NCBI RefSeq assembly: GCF_041468085.1
Contig: NZ_CP121014.1
Span: forward strand, 620,001-684,000
Direction of reading: 5' to 3'
Length of the DNA: 64,000 bases
Source: Tistrella mobilis
GTDB taxonomy: Bacteria > Pseudomonadota > Alphaproteobacteria > Tistrellales > Tistrellaceae
Numbering within the stretch: the first letter of the stretch is position 1; each line of letters starts with the position of its first letter. The translations under genes were made by a program, and so were the position numbers. This document shows positions 1 through 7,959 of this stretch, piece by piece. The notes below the pieces were generated by a model. That model had not been told where the DNA came from, searched no databases, and was given only the letters and a program-made list of their open reading frames with translations.

Positions 1-393
1 TACGGGCCCTATGCCGAGAACCTTCGTCATGTCCTCAGGCGGATCGAAGGACACATGGTCACGGGCTATCACGATGGTGGCGACGCACCGTCCAAGCAGC
101 TGGAACTCGTGCCCGGCGCGGTCGGCGACGCGTCGGCGCTCCTCGACACATCACCAGAGACACGCGAGCGCCTGGATCGTGTGGCAAGGCTCGTGGATGG
201 CTTCGAAACCCCGTTCGGGCTGGAACTTCTTGCCACGGTGCATTGGGTGGTCTGCGAAGAAGGCGCCAGCGGCCTTGATCAGACGGTCGCCCGGATCCAC
301 GGGTGGAACGACCGCAAGCGCATGTTCTCCCCGCGTCAGATCACGCTGGCCTATGACCACCTCAAAGCCCGGGGCTGGCTGAACGCCGCCTGA
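1..393 (+). CDS. DarG-like macrodomain protein (DNA ADP-ribosyl glycohydrolase antitoxin), C-terminal part only
   Basis: The open frame runs in from the left edge, starting YGPYAENLRHVL, and stops at 393, giving 130 residues. The order YGPYAENL, then EGH...GYHDGGD, then GFETPFGLELLATVHWV, then the end WNDRKRMFSP, is what I know from the region after the macrodomain in DarG antitoxins, which reverse DNA ADP-ribosylation by the DarT toxin. The macrodomain and any darT would lie left of the window. No internal start has a good ribosome binding site, so this is the tail of a longer gene and not a 112-aa protein. The family call is from memory; the truncation is certain. Confidence 0.7.
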   Translation, partial: YGPYAENLRHVLRRIEGHMVTGYHDGGDAPSKQLELVPGAVGDASALLDTSPETRERLDRVARLVDGFETPFGLELLATVHWVVCEEGASGLDQTVARIHGWNDRKRMFSPRQITLAYDHLKARGWLNAA

Positions 394-539
394 CGGCGCG
401 CGCCCTTCGCATCTGCGTAATCCTGCGTACGCAGCCCACCGTATTTCCGCAGCGCAACAAATCCCCGACCATTCGATGGCGCGATGCGGACCGTTCCCCC
501 GGCGGCCGTGTCCCGAAGCTCCATCGATCAGGAGGGGAC

Positions 540-1814
540 ATGACCCTGACCCATTCAGCGGGCCACGCGCCCCGGTTCGGCCTGAAGCGGCTGGCGGCCG
601 CGGTGGCCGTGTCCGTCACCACCTCGCTGGCCGCCATGGCCGGCATCGGCGGCGGTGTCGCGCAGGCGGCACCGGCCACCGCCGAGGTCAACACCACCGG
701 CCTGGCCGTCACCGATACCGAGGTCACCGTCGGCATCCTGCACTCGGTCACCGGCACCATGGCGATCTCGGAAACCGGGTCGGTTCAGGCGGAAAAGCTC
801 GCCATCGAGCAGATCAACGCCTCGGGCGGCATCCTGGGCCGGCAGATCAAGATCATCCAGGAAGACGGCGCCAGCGACTGGCCGACCTTTGCCGAAAAGG
901 CGCGCAAGCTGCTGGTCAACGACAAGACCGCGGCGGTGTTCGGCTGCTGGACCTCGGCCAGTCGCAAGGCGGTGCTGCCGGTGTTCGAGAAGGAAAACGG
1001 CCTGCTCTACTACCCGACCTTCTATGAAGGCCTGGAGCAGTCACCCAACGTGTTCTACACCGGCCAGGAAGCCACCCAGCAGATCCTGGCGGGCATCGAC
1101 TGGGTGATGAAGGACAAGGGGGCGAAGTCGTTCTATCTGCTCGGCTCCGACTATATCTGGCCGCGGACCTCGAACAAGATCGCCCGCAAGCATATCGAGA
1201 TGAACGGCGCCCAGGTTCTGGGTGAAGAATACTTCCCCCTGGGTCACACCCAGTTCAATTCGGTCATCAACAAGATCAAGCTGCGCAAGCCCGACGTGAT
1301 CTACGCCATCATCGTCGGCGGCAGCAACGTCGCCTTCTACAAGCAGCTTAAGGCCGCCGGCATCGACCTGTCCAAGCAGACCCTGCTGACCATCTCGGTG
1401 ACCGAAGACGAGGTCCGCGGCATCGGCGGCGAGAACATCGCCGGCGCCTATGCGGCGATGAAGTACTTCCAGTCGCTGGACAACGAGAACAACAAGGCAT
1501 TCGTCAAGGCCTTCAAGGACATGTGGGGCCAGGACATGGTGATCGGCGACGTCACCCAGGCCGCCTATCTGGGCCCCTGGCTGTGGAAGGCCGCGGTCGA
1601 GAAGGCCGGTTCCTTCGACGTCGACAAGGTTCGTGAGGCCTCGGCCGGGATCGAGCTGACCACCGCCCCCGAAGGCTATGTCAAGATCCACCCGAACCAT
1701 CATCTGTGGAGCAAGACCCGCATCGGCCTCGCCAAGGCCGACGGCCAGTTCGAGGTGCTCTACGAGACTGCCGAGCTGATGGAGCCCGATCCCTTCCCCA
1801 AGGGCTATCAGTAA
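540..1814 (+). CDS. urtA: Urea-type ABC transporter, periplasmic substrate-binding protein UrtA
   Basis: 424 aa. A signal peptide covers about residues 1-43 (basic KRLAAAVAVSV core, AQAAPA cleavage region). The mature part is a type I periplasmic binding fold with the UrtA hallmarks VGILHSVTGTMAISE, FGCWTSASRKAVLP and LLYYPTFYEGLEQSPNV. It should bind urea or a related small amide and deliver it to UrtBC. An AGGAGGGG-like site lies 5-12 bases before the ATG. It heads urtABCDE, all on this strand in the usual order. Since formamidase follows and no urease genes do, the natural ligand could be formamide or a short amide rather than urea. Confidence 0.93.
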   Translation: MTLTHSAGHAPRFGLKRLAAAVAVSVTTSLAAMAGIGGGVAQAAPATAEVNTTGLAVTDTEVTVGILHSVTGTMAISETGSVQAEKLAIEQINASGGILGRQIKIIQEDGASDWPTFAEKARKLLVNDKTAAVFGCWTSASRKAVLPVFEKENGLLYYPTFYEGLEQSPNVFYTGQEATQQILAGIDWVMKDKGAKSFYLLGSDYIWPRTSNKIARKHIEMNGAQVLGEEYFPLGHTQFNSVINKIKLRKPDVIYAIIVGGSNVAFYKQLKAAGIDLSKQTLLTISVTEDEVRGIGGENIAGAYAAMKYFQSLDNENNKAFVKAFKDMWGQDMVIGDVTQAAYLGPWLWKAAVEKAGSFDVDKVREASAGIELTTAPEGYVKIHPNHHLWSKTRIGLAKADGQFEVLYETAELMEPDPFPKGYQ

Positions 1815-1997
1815 GCGCAGGTCGGCGGCCGGGCCGGGTCGTGCTTCCCCCGGCCGGTGCCCTGCCGCCGCAACCGCTCCCTTCGCGCCCGCGCCCGCCC
1901 CCTCCTCCCGCTCTCCCCCCACCCGTTCCTGTCCATCCCACCACGGCGTGCGCCGCCCCGATCGGGGCGCTGCCGCCGTCCGTCCGGGAGGTGTCGC

Positions 1998-2927
1998 ATG
2001 TTCGACGGCTACACGGCGTCCGAGCTGGTCTCGATCCTGGCCATGCAGGGTTTCGCCGGCCTGATCCTCTTCTCCGTCTTCCTGCTGATGGCGCTGGGTC
2101 TCGCGATCATCTTCGGCCAGATGGGCGTCATCAACATGGCGCATGGCGAATTCATGATCCTCGGCGCCTACATGACCTATCTCACCTCGCATCTGGTTCA
2201 GGACTATGCGCCCGGCCTGTTCGGGGGCTATTTCTTCCTGGCGATGATCGTGGCCTTCATCGCCGCGGGCGCGCTGGGCCTGCTGCTTGAATGGGCGCTG
2301 ATCCGCCATCTCTACCGACGACCGCTCGACACGCTGCTCGCAACCTGGGGCGTCTCGCTGATCCTGCAGCAGATCTACCGCTCGGTCTTCGGCGCGCGCG
2401 AAGTGGGCGTTACCCTGCCCGACTGGATGATGGGCGCGCTGTCGCTCAGCGACACGATCGAGGTGCCGATCAACGGCCTGTTCGTGATGGCGCTGACGCT
2501 GGTCATCTCGGGCATCGTCTTCCTGCTGATGTTCCGCTCCTCGTGGGGGTTGCAGGTGCGCGCGGTCACCCAGAACCGGGTGATGGCGGGGGCTGCCGGC
2601 ATCAACGGCCGCCGGGTCGACGCCATGACCTTCGCGCTCGGCTGCGGCATCGCCGGTGTCGCGGGCTCGGCGTTCACCATGATCGGCTCCACCGGCCCCA
2701 CCTCGGGCCAGCTCTACATCGTCGACACCTTCCTGGTGGTGGTCTTCGGCGGCGCGCAAAGCCTGCTCGGCACCATCGCCTCGGCGCTGACCATCTCGCA
2801 GTCGCAGTCGACGCTGGAATTCTTCCTCTCGGGCAGCATGGCCAAGGTGTTCACGCTGCTGGTCGTGGTGCTGATCCTGCTGGTGCGGCCGCAGGGGCTG
2901 TTCGTCCTCAAAGTGCGAAAGGCCTGA
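1998..2927 (+). CDS. urtB: Urea-type ABC transporter permease UrtB
   Basis: 309 aa integral membrane protein of the branched-chain-type permease family (LivH/UrtB). It contains GLAIIFGQMGVINMAHGEFMILGAY near the N-terminus, the classical first permease signature, and RPQGLF close to the C-terminus. I place the start at MFDGYTASEL because GGGAGG lies just upstream; the open frame extends 47 codons further back through a low-complexity Arg/Pro stretch with no sign of being translated. It forms the channel with UrtC. The 183 bases between urtA and urtB are C-rich with no gene. Confidence 0.93.
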   Translation: MFDGYTASELVSILAMQGFAGLILFSVFLLMALGLAIIFGQMGVINMAHGEFMILGAYMTYLTSHLVQDYAPGLFGGYFFLAMIVAFIAAGALGLLLEWALIRHLYRRPLDTLLATWGVSLILQQIYRSVFGAREVGVTLPDWMMGALSLSDTIEVPINGLFVMALTLVISGIVFLLMFRSSWGLQVRAVTQNRVMAGAAGINGRRVDAMTFALGCGIAGVAGSAFTMIGSTGPTSGQLYIVDTFLVVVFGGAQSLLGTIASALTISQSQSTLEFFLSGSMAKVFTLLVVVLILLVRPQGLFVLKVRKA

Positions 2928-2931
2928 TGCG

Positions 2932-4116
2932 ATGACCGATACGACGACCCGGACCACCACCTCGCCCGCCATCCCCACCCCGTCCCGCCTGGCGCTGATG
3001 CTGGGCACGAAACGGGACATGATCGGCCTCGTGCTTTTTGCCGTGCTCATCCTGGTCGTGCTGCCGCTCGGCCTCGATCTCTTCCGGCTCAACAACATCG
3101 GCAAATATCTAACCTACGCCTTCGTCGCGGTCGGCCTGGTGCTGTGCTGGGGGCTGGGCGGCGTGCTGTCGCTGGGCCAGGGGGTGTTCTTCGGCCTCGG
3201 CGGCTATGCCATGGCCATGTTCCTGAAGCTCGAAGCCTCGTCGCCCGAAGCCACCGCCATCCAGTCCACCCCCGGCATTCCCGATTTCATGGACTGGAAC
3301 CAGCTGAGCGCCCTGCCCTGGTTCTGGGAGCCCTTCCACAACCTGGCCTTCACCATCATCGCGGTCGTGGCCGTGCCCACCATCTTCGCCTTCTTCCTGG
3401 GCGCGATGCTGTTCCGGCGGCGGGTGGGCGGCGTCTATTTCGCGATCATCACCCAGGCCATCGCCTCGATCCTCACCATCCTGATCATCGGCCAGCAGGG
3501 GCTGACCGGCGGCATCAACGGCATCACCGATCTGCGCACCCTGCTCGGCTGGGACATCCGCACCGATGCGGCGAAATACATTCTCTATTACGTCAATGGC
3601 GGACTGCTGATCCTGGTCATCCTGGCGGCGCAGTTCATCAAGAACGGCAAGATCGGCCGCATCCTGGTGGCGCTGCGCGACAAGGAAGACCGGGTCCGCT
3701 TCACCGGCTACGACGTTGCCGCCTACAAGACCTTCGTCTTCTGCATCGCCGCCGCCTTCTCGGGCATCGGCGGGGCCATGTTCACCCTGCAGGTCGGCTT
3801 CATGTCGCCCAGCTTCGTGGGCATCGTGCCCTCGATCGAAATGGTGGTGTTCTGCGCGCTCGGCGGGCGGCTGTCGCTGCTGGGGGCGGCCTATGGCGCG
3901 CTGATCGTCAACTACGCCAAGACCAGCTTCTCGGAAAGCTTCCCCGAACTCTGGCTCTTCGCCATGGGTGCCCTGTTCATCGGCGTGGTCGTGGCTTTCC
4001 CGACAGGGCTTGCCGGTCTCTGGCAGCAATACGTCCAGCCGCTGATCGGCCGCGCGCTCACCCGCCGCAGCACCGCCGCCCCCGCAGGCCCCGCAGCACC
4101 GGCACCGGGCGAGTGA
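2932..4116 (+). CDS. urtC: Urea-type ABC transporter permease UrtC
   Basis: 394 aa, second permease of the system (LivM/UrtC type), with about ten hydrophobic segments. Signature stretches include GVLSLGQGVFFGLGGYAMAM near residue 80 and GLTGGINGIT in the middle. The C-terminus ends in an Ala/Pro tail typical of the lineage. It starts 4 bases after urtB stops, so the two are surely co-transcribed and probably translationally coupled. Length and order match UrtC in other proteobacteria. Confidence 0.93.
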   Translation: MTDTTTRTTTSPAIPTPSRLALMLGTKRDMIGLVLFAVLILVVLPLGLDLFRLNNIGKYLTYAFVAVGLVLCWGLGGVLSLGQGVFFGLGGYAMAMFLKLEASSPEATAIQSTPGIPDFMDWNQLSALPWFWEPFHNLAFTIIAVVAVPTIFAFFLGAMLFRRRVGGVYFAIITQAIASILTILIIGQQGLTGGINGITDLRTLLGWDIRTDAAKYILYYVNGGLLILVILAAQFIKNGKIGRILVALRDKEDRVRFTGYDVAAYKTFVFCIAAAFSGIGGAMFTLQVGFMSPSFVGIVPSIEMVVFCALGGRLSLLGAAYGALIVNYAKTSFSESFPELWLFAMGALFIGVVVAFPTGLAGLWQQYVQPLIGRALTRRSTAAPAGPAAPAPGE

Positions 4117-4131
4117 AGGAGATCCTTTCCG

Positions 4132-4890
4132 ATGAACGCAGCAGCAGCCACCAACAATGATTTCCTGCTCGCGGTCGAAGGGCTCACCGTCTCCTTCGAC
4201 GGGTTCAAAGCGGTCGACGACCTCTCTTTCTATGTCGACCGCGACGAGATCCGGGTGATCATCGGCCCCAACGGCGCCGGTAAGACCACGGTGCTCGACC
4301 TGATCTGCGGCAAGACCCGGGCGACCGACGGCTCGATCCGGTTCGAGGGCCAGGAACTGACGAAGATGTCCGAGCACGAAATCGTCCGTGCCGGCGTCGG
4401 CCGCAAGTTCCAGACACCGTCGATCTACGAGGATCTGACCGTCTTCGAGAACCTGGAACTCTCCATCCCCGGCACCCGCCACGTCTTCAAGGCGCTGGGC
4501 TTCCGGCGCGACCGGGCGGTGGTGGAACGGGTGACCCGGATCGCCGAAGAGATCTTCCTCGCCGACCAGCTCACCCGCCGCGGCGACGAACTGGCCCATG
4601 GTCAGAAACAGTGGCTGGAGATCGGCATGCTGCTGATCCAGGACCCGGCCCTGTTGATGCTCGACGAGCCGGTGGCGGGGATGAGCGTCGCCGAACGCGC
4701 CAAGACCGCCGACCTTCTCAACCGCATAACCCGCGGCCGCTCGGTGATCGTCATCGAGCACGACATGAACTTCGTCAAGGACATCGCCCACAAGGTGACC
4801 GTGCTCCATCAGGGCCGGATCCTGTCGGAGGGCGATATCGACAAGGTGCAGTCGGACCCGAAAGTCATCGAGGTCTATCTCGGGCATTGA
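4132..4890 (+). CDS. urtD: Urea-type ABC transporter ATP-binding protein UrtD
   Basis: 252 aa ATPase of the LivG/UrtD group. Walker A is GPNGAGKTT (about residues 45-53), Walker B is LLMLDEPVAGM, and the usual LSGGQ signature is replaced by LAHGQKQWLEIGM, which is normal for UrtD. The sequence RAGVGRKFQTPSIYEDLTVFENL is another UrtD hallmark. It sits 15 bases after urtC behind a GGAGATCC site. It powers uptake together with UrtE. Confidence 0.93.
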   Translation: MNAAAATNNDFLLAVEGLTVSFDGFKAVDDLSFYVDRDEIRVIIGPNGAGKTTVLDLICGKTRATDGSIRFEGQELTKMSEHEIVRAGVGRKFQTPSIYEDLTVFENLELSIPGTRHVFKALGFRRDRAVVERVTRIAEEIFLADQLTRRGDELAHGQKQWLEIGMLLIQDPALLMLDEPVAGMSVAERAKTADLLNRITRGRSVIVIEHDMNFVKDIAHKVTVLHQGRILSEGDIDKVQSDPKVIEVYLGH

Positions 4891-4963
4891 TCGCGCGTCA
4901 CGCGATCCGGATCGCTCGTACCATAACCGCACATGTGCATGAATTGCCCGAGGGAGATCCGCC

Positions 4964-5653
4964 ATGTTGACCGTCGATGACCTCACCGTCGCCTATGGCC
5001 AGTCGCAAGTGCTCCACGGCCTCAGCCTGACGGCCGCAAAGGCCGAGATCGTCGCCGTGATGGGCCGCAACGGCATGGGCAAGACCACGCTGATGAAATC
5101 CCTGATCGGAATCCTGCCCACCCGCGGCGGCCGGATCCGGCTGGGAGAGGCCGAACTGGTCGGCACCGAACCGCACCAGCGGGTGCGCGAGGGCCTGGCC
5201 TTCGTGCCGCAGGGCCGGATGATCTTTCCGACCCTGACGGTGGAAGAAAACATCCGCACCGGCCTGGTCGCGCGCGGCCGGCGCCACATTCCCGACGACA
5301 TCTACAGCCTGTTCCCCGTGCTGCACGAGATGCGCCGCCGCCGCGGCGGCAATCTCTCGGGCGGCCAGCAGCAGCAGCTCGCCATCGCCCGCGCGCTGGT
5401 CACCGAACCCCGGGTGCTGCTGCTCGACGAGCCGACCGAAGGCATCCAGCCCTCGATCATCAAGGACATGGCGCGGTCGCTGCGCGAGATCCGCGACATG
5501 ATGAACCTCACCATCCTGGTCTCGGAACAGGTGCTGAGCTTCGCGCTCGACGTCGCCGACCGCTTCCTGGTGATCGAGAACGGCCGCCTGGTCCATGAGG
5601 ACCGCCGCGCCGACGTCAACGAGGCCCGCATTTCCGCCTATCTATCCGTTTAG
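4964..5653 (+). CDS. urtE: Urea-type ABC transporter ATP-binding protein UrtE
   Basis: 229 aa ATPase of the LivF/UrtE group. Walker A GRNGMGKTT (the Met is characteristic of LivF/UrtE), signature LSGGQQQQLAIARAL, Walker B LLLLDEPTEGIQPS. It is preceded by a GGGAGATCC site. It is the last gene of the transporter; 147 bases with an inverted repeat separate it from fmdA, which runs the same way. Confidence 0.93.
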   Translation: MLTVDDLTVAYGQSQVLHGLSLTAAKAEIVAVMGRNGMGKTTLMKSLIGILPTRGGRIRLGEAELVGTEPHQRVREGLAFVPQGRMIFPTLTVEENIRTGLVARGRRHIPDDIYSLFPVLHEMRRRRGGNLSGGQQQQLAIARALVTEPRVLLLDEPTEGIQPSIIKDMARSLREIRDMMNLTILVSEQVLSFALDVADRFLVIENGRLVHEDRRADVNEARISAYLSV

Positions 5654-5707
5654 CCCTCGCCGGGCGGGCGCATCCGCGCCCTTGGCCGCCGCCTCAATGG
5701 CGGCTTC

Positions 5708-5727
5708 GGTGGCCGGAACCGGCCACC
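5708..5727 (+). terminator. Inverted repeat after urtE, possible attenuating hairpin
   Basis: GGTGGCCGG-AA-CCGGCCACC is a perfect 9-bp inverted repeat about 55 bases after the urtE stop. No T-run follows directly; the T6 stretch lies some 35 bases on, around 5761. It may be a weak terminator or an mRNA-stabilising stem between the transporter genes and the formamidase genes. Confidence 0.4.
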
Positions 5728-5800
5728 GCCCCATCACGCCCCGATCCCCCGTCTTCCCCCCTTTTTTCGTCCCGCAATCCGATCAGAAACGGAGCGCCGC

Positions 5801-7036
5801 ATGACTGAAACGCTCGTCAAGGTGGATCTTTCGTCTTCGGCCTATGAGAACGAGAACGTCCACAATCGCTGGCACCCGGATATTCCGATGATCGCCTGGG
5901 TGAAGCCCGGCGAGGACTTCATCCTGGAGTGCTATGACTGGACCGGCGGCCAGATCAAGAACGATGACGACGCGGCCGATATCCGCGATGTCGACCTGAG
6001 CCAGGTCCATTTCCTGTCGGGTCCGGTGGGTGTGAAGGGTGCCGAGCCCGGCGACCTGCTGGTGGTCGAGATCCTCGACATCGGCACGCTCGACGGCGCG
6101 CGCTGGGGTTTCAACGGCGTGTTCGCCAGGGAGAATGGCGGCGGTTTCCTCACCGAGCACTTCCCCGATGCCCGCAAGTCGATCTGGGATTTCGAGGGCC
6201 TGTTCGCGAAATCGCGCCATATCCCGGGCGTGCGCTTCGCCGGGCTGATCCATCCGGGTCTGATCGGCTGCCTGCCCTCGCCAGATCTGCTCGACACCTG
6301 GAACACGCGTGAGAAGGCGCTGTTCGATACCGACCCCACCCGCGTGCCGGGCCTGGCCAATCTGCCCTATGCACCGACCGCCCATATGGGCCGGCTGAAG
6401 GGCTCCGCCGCCAAGACCGCGGCCGCGACCGGCGCCCGCACCGTGCCTCCGCGCGAACATGGCGGCAATTGCGACATCAAGGATCTGTCGCGCGGCTGCA
6501 AGATCTATTTCCCGGTCTATGTCGACGGCGCCGGCCTGTCGATGGGCGACCTGCATTTCAGCCAGGGCGATGGCGAGATCACCTTCTGCGGCGCGATCGA
6601 GATGCCCGGCTGGGCGCATCTGAAGGTCGATCTGATCAAGGGCGGCTGCGCGAAATACGGGATCAGGAATCCGATCTTCAAGCCGAGCCCGATCAAGCCG
6701 ACCTATAACGACTATCTGATCTTCGAGGGCATCTCGGTCGACGAGGCCGGCAAGCAGCACTATCTCGACGTCCACATCGCCTACCGCCAGGCCTGTCTGA
6801 ACGCGATCGAATATCTGACGAAATTCGGCTATTCGCGCAGCCAGGCCTATTCGATCCTGGGCACCGCCCCGGTCGAGGGCAAGATTTCGGGCGTGGTCGA
6901 CGTGCCCAATGCCTGCGCCACCCTGTTCCTGCCGACCGAAATCTTTGATTTCGACATCTCGCCCACGGCATCGGGGCCGTTCAAGGGCGTGGAGGGCGCC
7001 GAACTGCCGATCGCCTTCTGGAAGGACAAGGCCTGA
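5801..7036 (+). CDS. fmdA: Formamidase (acetamidase/formamidase family)
   Basis: 411 aa. It hydrolyses formamide to formate and ammonia in the cytoplasm. The whole sequence reads as FmdA: HNRWHPDIPMIAWVKPGE near the N-terminus, DWTGGQIKNDD, GVRFAGLIHPGLIGCLPS, then PPREHGGNCDIKDLSRGCKIYFPVYVDGAGLSMGD with the metal-binding region, and GDGEITFCGAIEMPGW. Length is typical. The ATG follows ACGGAGCGCCGC. It lies after urtABCDE and before fmdB, so the cluster looks like an amide uptake-and-hydrolysis unit giving nitrogen. Confidence 0.94.
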   Translation: MTETLVKVDLSSSAYENENVHNRWHPDIPMIAWVKPGEDFILECYDWTGGQIKNDDDAADIRDVDLSQVHFLSGPVGVKGAEPGDLLVVEILDIGTLDGARWGFNGVFARENGGGFLTEHFPDARKSIWDFEGLFAKSRHIPGVRFAGLIHPGLIGCLPSPDLLDTWNTREKALFDTDPTRVPGLANLPYAPTAHMGRLKGSAAKTAAATGARTVPPREHGGNCDIKDLSRGCKIYFPVYVDGAGLSMGDLHFSQGDGEITFCGAIEMPGWAHLKVDLIKGGCAKYGIRNPIFKPSPIKPTYNDYLIFEGISVDEAGKQHYLDVHIAYRQACLNAIEYLTKFGYSRSQAYSILGTAPVEGKISGVVDVPNACATLFLPTEIFDFDISPTASGPFKGVEGAELPIAFWKDKA

Positions 7037-7104
7037 TCCCACCCGGCGCCGGCCGGCCTGTCGCCGGCCGGTGCCTCATGCCCCGAACGACCGGAGACGC
7101 CCCC

Positions 7105-7434
7105 ATGCCGCTCTATGATTACGCCTGCCCGGCCTGCGCCACCGAATTCGACGCCTTCCGGCCGATGTCCGATGCCGCACGCCCCAGCCCCTGCCCCGCC
7201 TGCGGCACCGCCGCGCCGCGCCGCATCTCGGCCCCGCGCCTCGCCGGCCTGTCGAAAGCGGCACGCGCCGCCCACGCCACCAATGAACGCGCATCGCACG
7301 AGCCGCGCCGCAGCTCCCATGTCTGCGGCCCCGGCTGCAGCCATGGCGGCGGATCGAAGGGCTTCTCCGCGGTCGCGGAAAAGCCGGCCATGAAGACCTT
7401 TCCGGCGAAGCGGCCGTGGATGTTCAGCCACTGA
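7105..7434 (+). CDS. fmdB: FmdB-family zinc-ribbon protein
   Basis: 109 aa. The N-terminus MPLYDYACPAC...FDAFRPMSD...CPACG is the FmdB zinc ribbon, with two CPxC knuckles at about residues 8-11 and 29-32. The C-terminal half is Ser/His-rich, with a CGPGCSHGGG motif. FmdB-family proteins are proposed to regulate or mature formamidase; the biochemical role is unsettled. I start at MPLYDY, not nine codons earlier, because all family members begin there and GGAGACG precedes it. It is the last gene of the amide cluster. Confidence 0.85.
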   Translation: MPLYDYACPACATEFDAFRPMSDAARPSPCPACGTAAPRRISAPRLAGLSKAARAAHATNERASHEPRRSSHVCGPGCSHGGGSKGFSAVAEKPAMKTFPAKRPWMFSH

Positions 7435-7451
7435 CCGGGCATCGCAGGGCA

Positions 7452-7481
7452 TTGGTGACGGGCCACAGGCCATGGTAGATA
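7452..7481 (+). promoter_or_regulatory. Possible promoter of the HEPN/ATPase operon
   Basis: TTGGTG at 7452-7457 and TAGATA at 7476-7481 are separated by 18 bases and lie about 40 bases before the first gene of the operon. They resemble weak sigma-70 boxes. This is a visual match only. Confidence 0.25.
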
Positions 7482-7518
7482 AGGGGTAGGATCAGAACGC
7501 GCCGGGATATCGCCCCTC

Positions 7519-7959
7519 ATGGTCAATCCGTCCGCCGCCGCCATGACGACTGATTTTGACGACGCCCATGATCGTCACTGGCGCGATGCCGAGACGCTCC
7601 GCGAAGGTAGCCGCCTCGCCAATGCAGACCATCTGTATGGTATAAGTGCCGAATGTGGCCTGAAGGCATTGATGCAGTGCTTTGGCATGTCCGTGCGCGA
7701 TGGCGAACCGGATAACCGCAACGACCGCAAGCATATAGATCAGCTGGTCGGGCGATACGACGCCTATCGATCGAGTAGCGTCTATCCCAATGCCGTCAAC
7801 TATACGCTGATCAACACCAGTGCCTTCAACGACTGGCGGGCGTCACAGCGATATGCTGTCGAATCGGCCTTCACCCAAGACCGCGTGGATGCGCATGCCA
7901 CAGGCGCCCGCGAGGTTCGCGACCTCGTCAAGGCCGCAAGGCGGGAGGGGTTGCTTTGA
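7519..7959 (+). CDS. HEPN-like protein, putative ribonuclease of a three-gene conflict system
   Basis: 146 aa, mostly alpha-helical. The start YRISAEC-like segment (DHLYGISAECGLKALMQCFGM, residues 38-57) resembles the helix of HEPN/MNT-type small domains that mediates dimerisation. Residues 67-72 read RNDRKH, which fits the HEPN nuclease motif R-(N/D/H)-x3-H. If right, it is a candidate RNase. The stop overlaps the start of the next gene (TGATG), so translation is coupled to an ATPase. An alternative ATG lies at 7543 (MTTDFDDAHD); neither start has a strong ribosome site. Not recognised by name; HEPN membership is inferred from the motif and helix pattern. Confidence 0.6.
   Translation: MVNPSAAAMTTDFDDAHDRHWRDAETLREGSRLANADHLYGISAECGLKALMQCFGMSVRDGEPDNRNDRKHIDQLVGRYDAYRSSSVYPNAVNYTLINTSAFNDWRASQRYAVESAFTQDRVDAHATGAREVRDLVKAARREGLL

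Noticed and set aside
1041-3104. A 687-aa minus-strand frame over urtA-urtC
   Set aside because: Shadow of the urt genes; no domain and no ribosome binding site.
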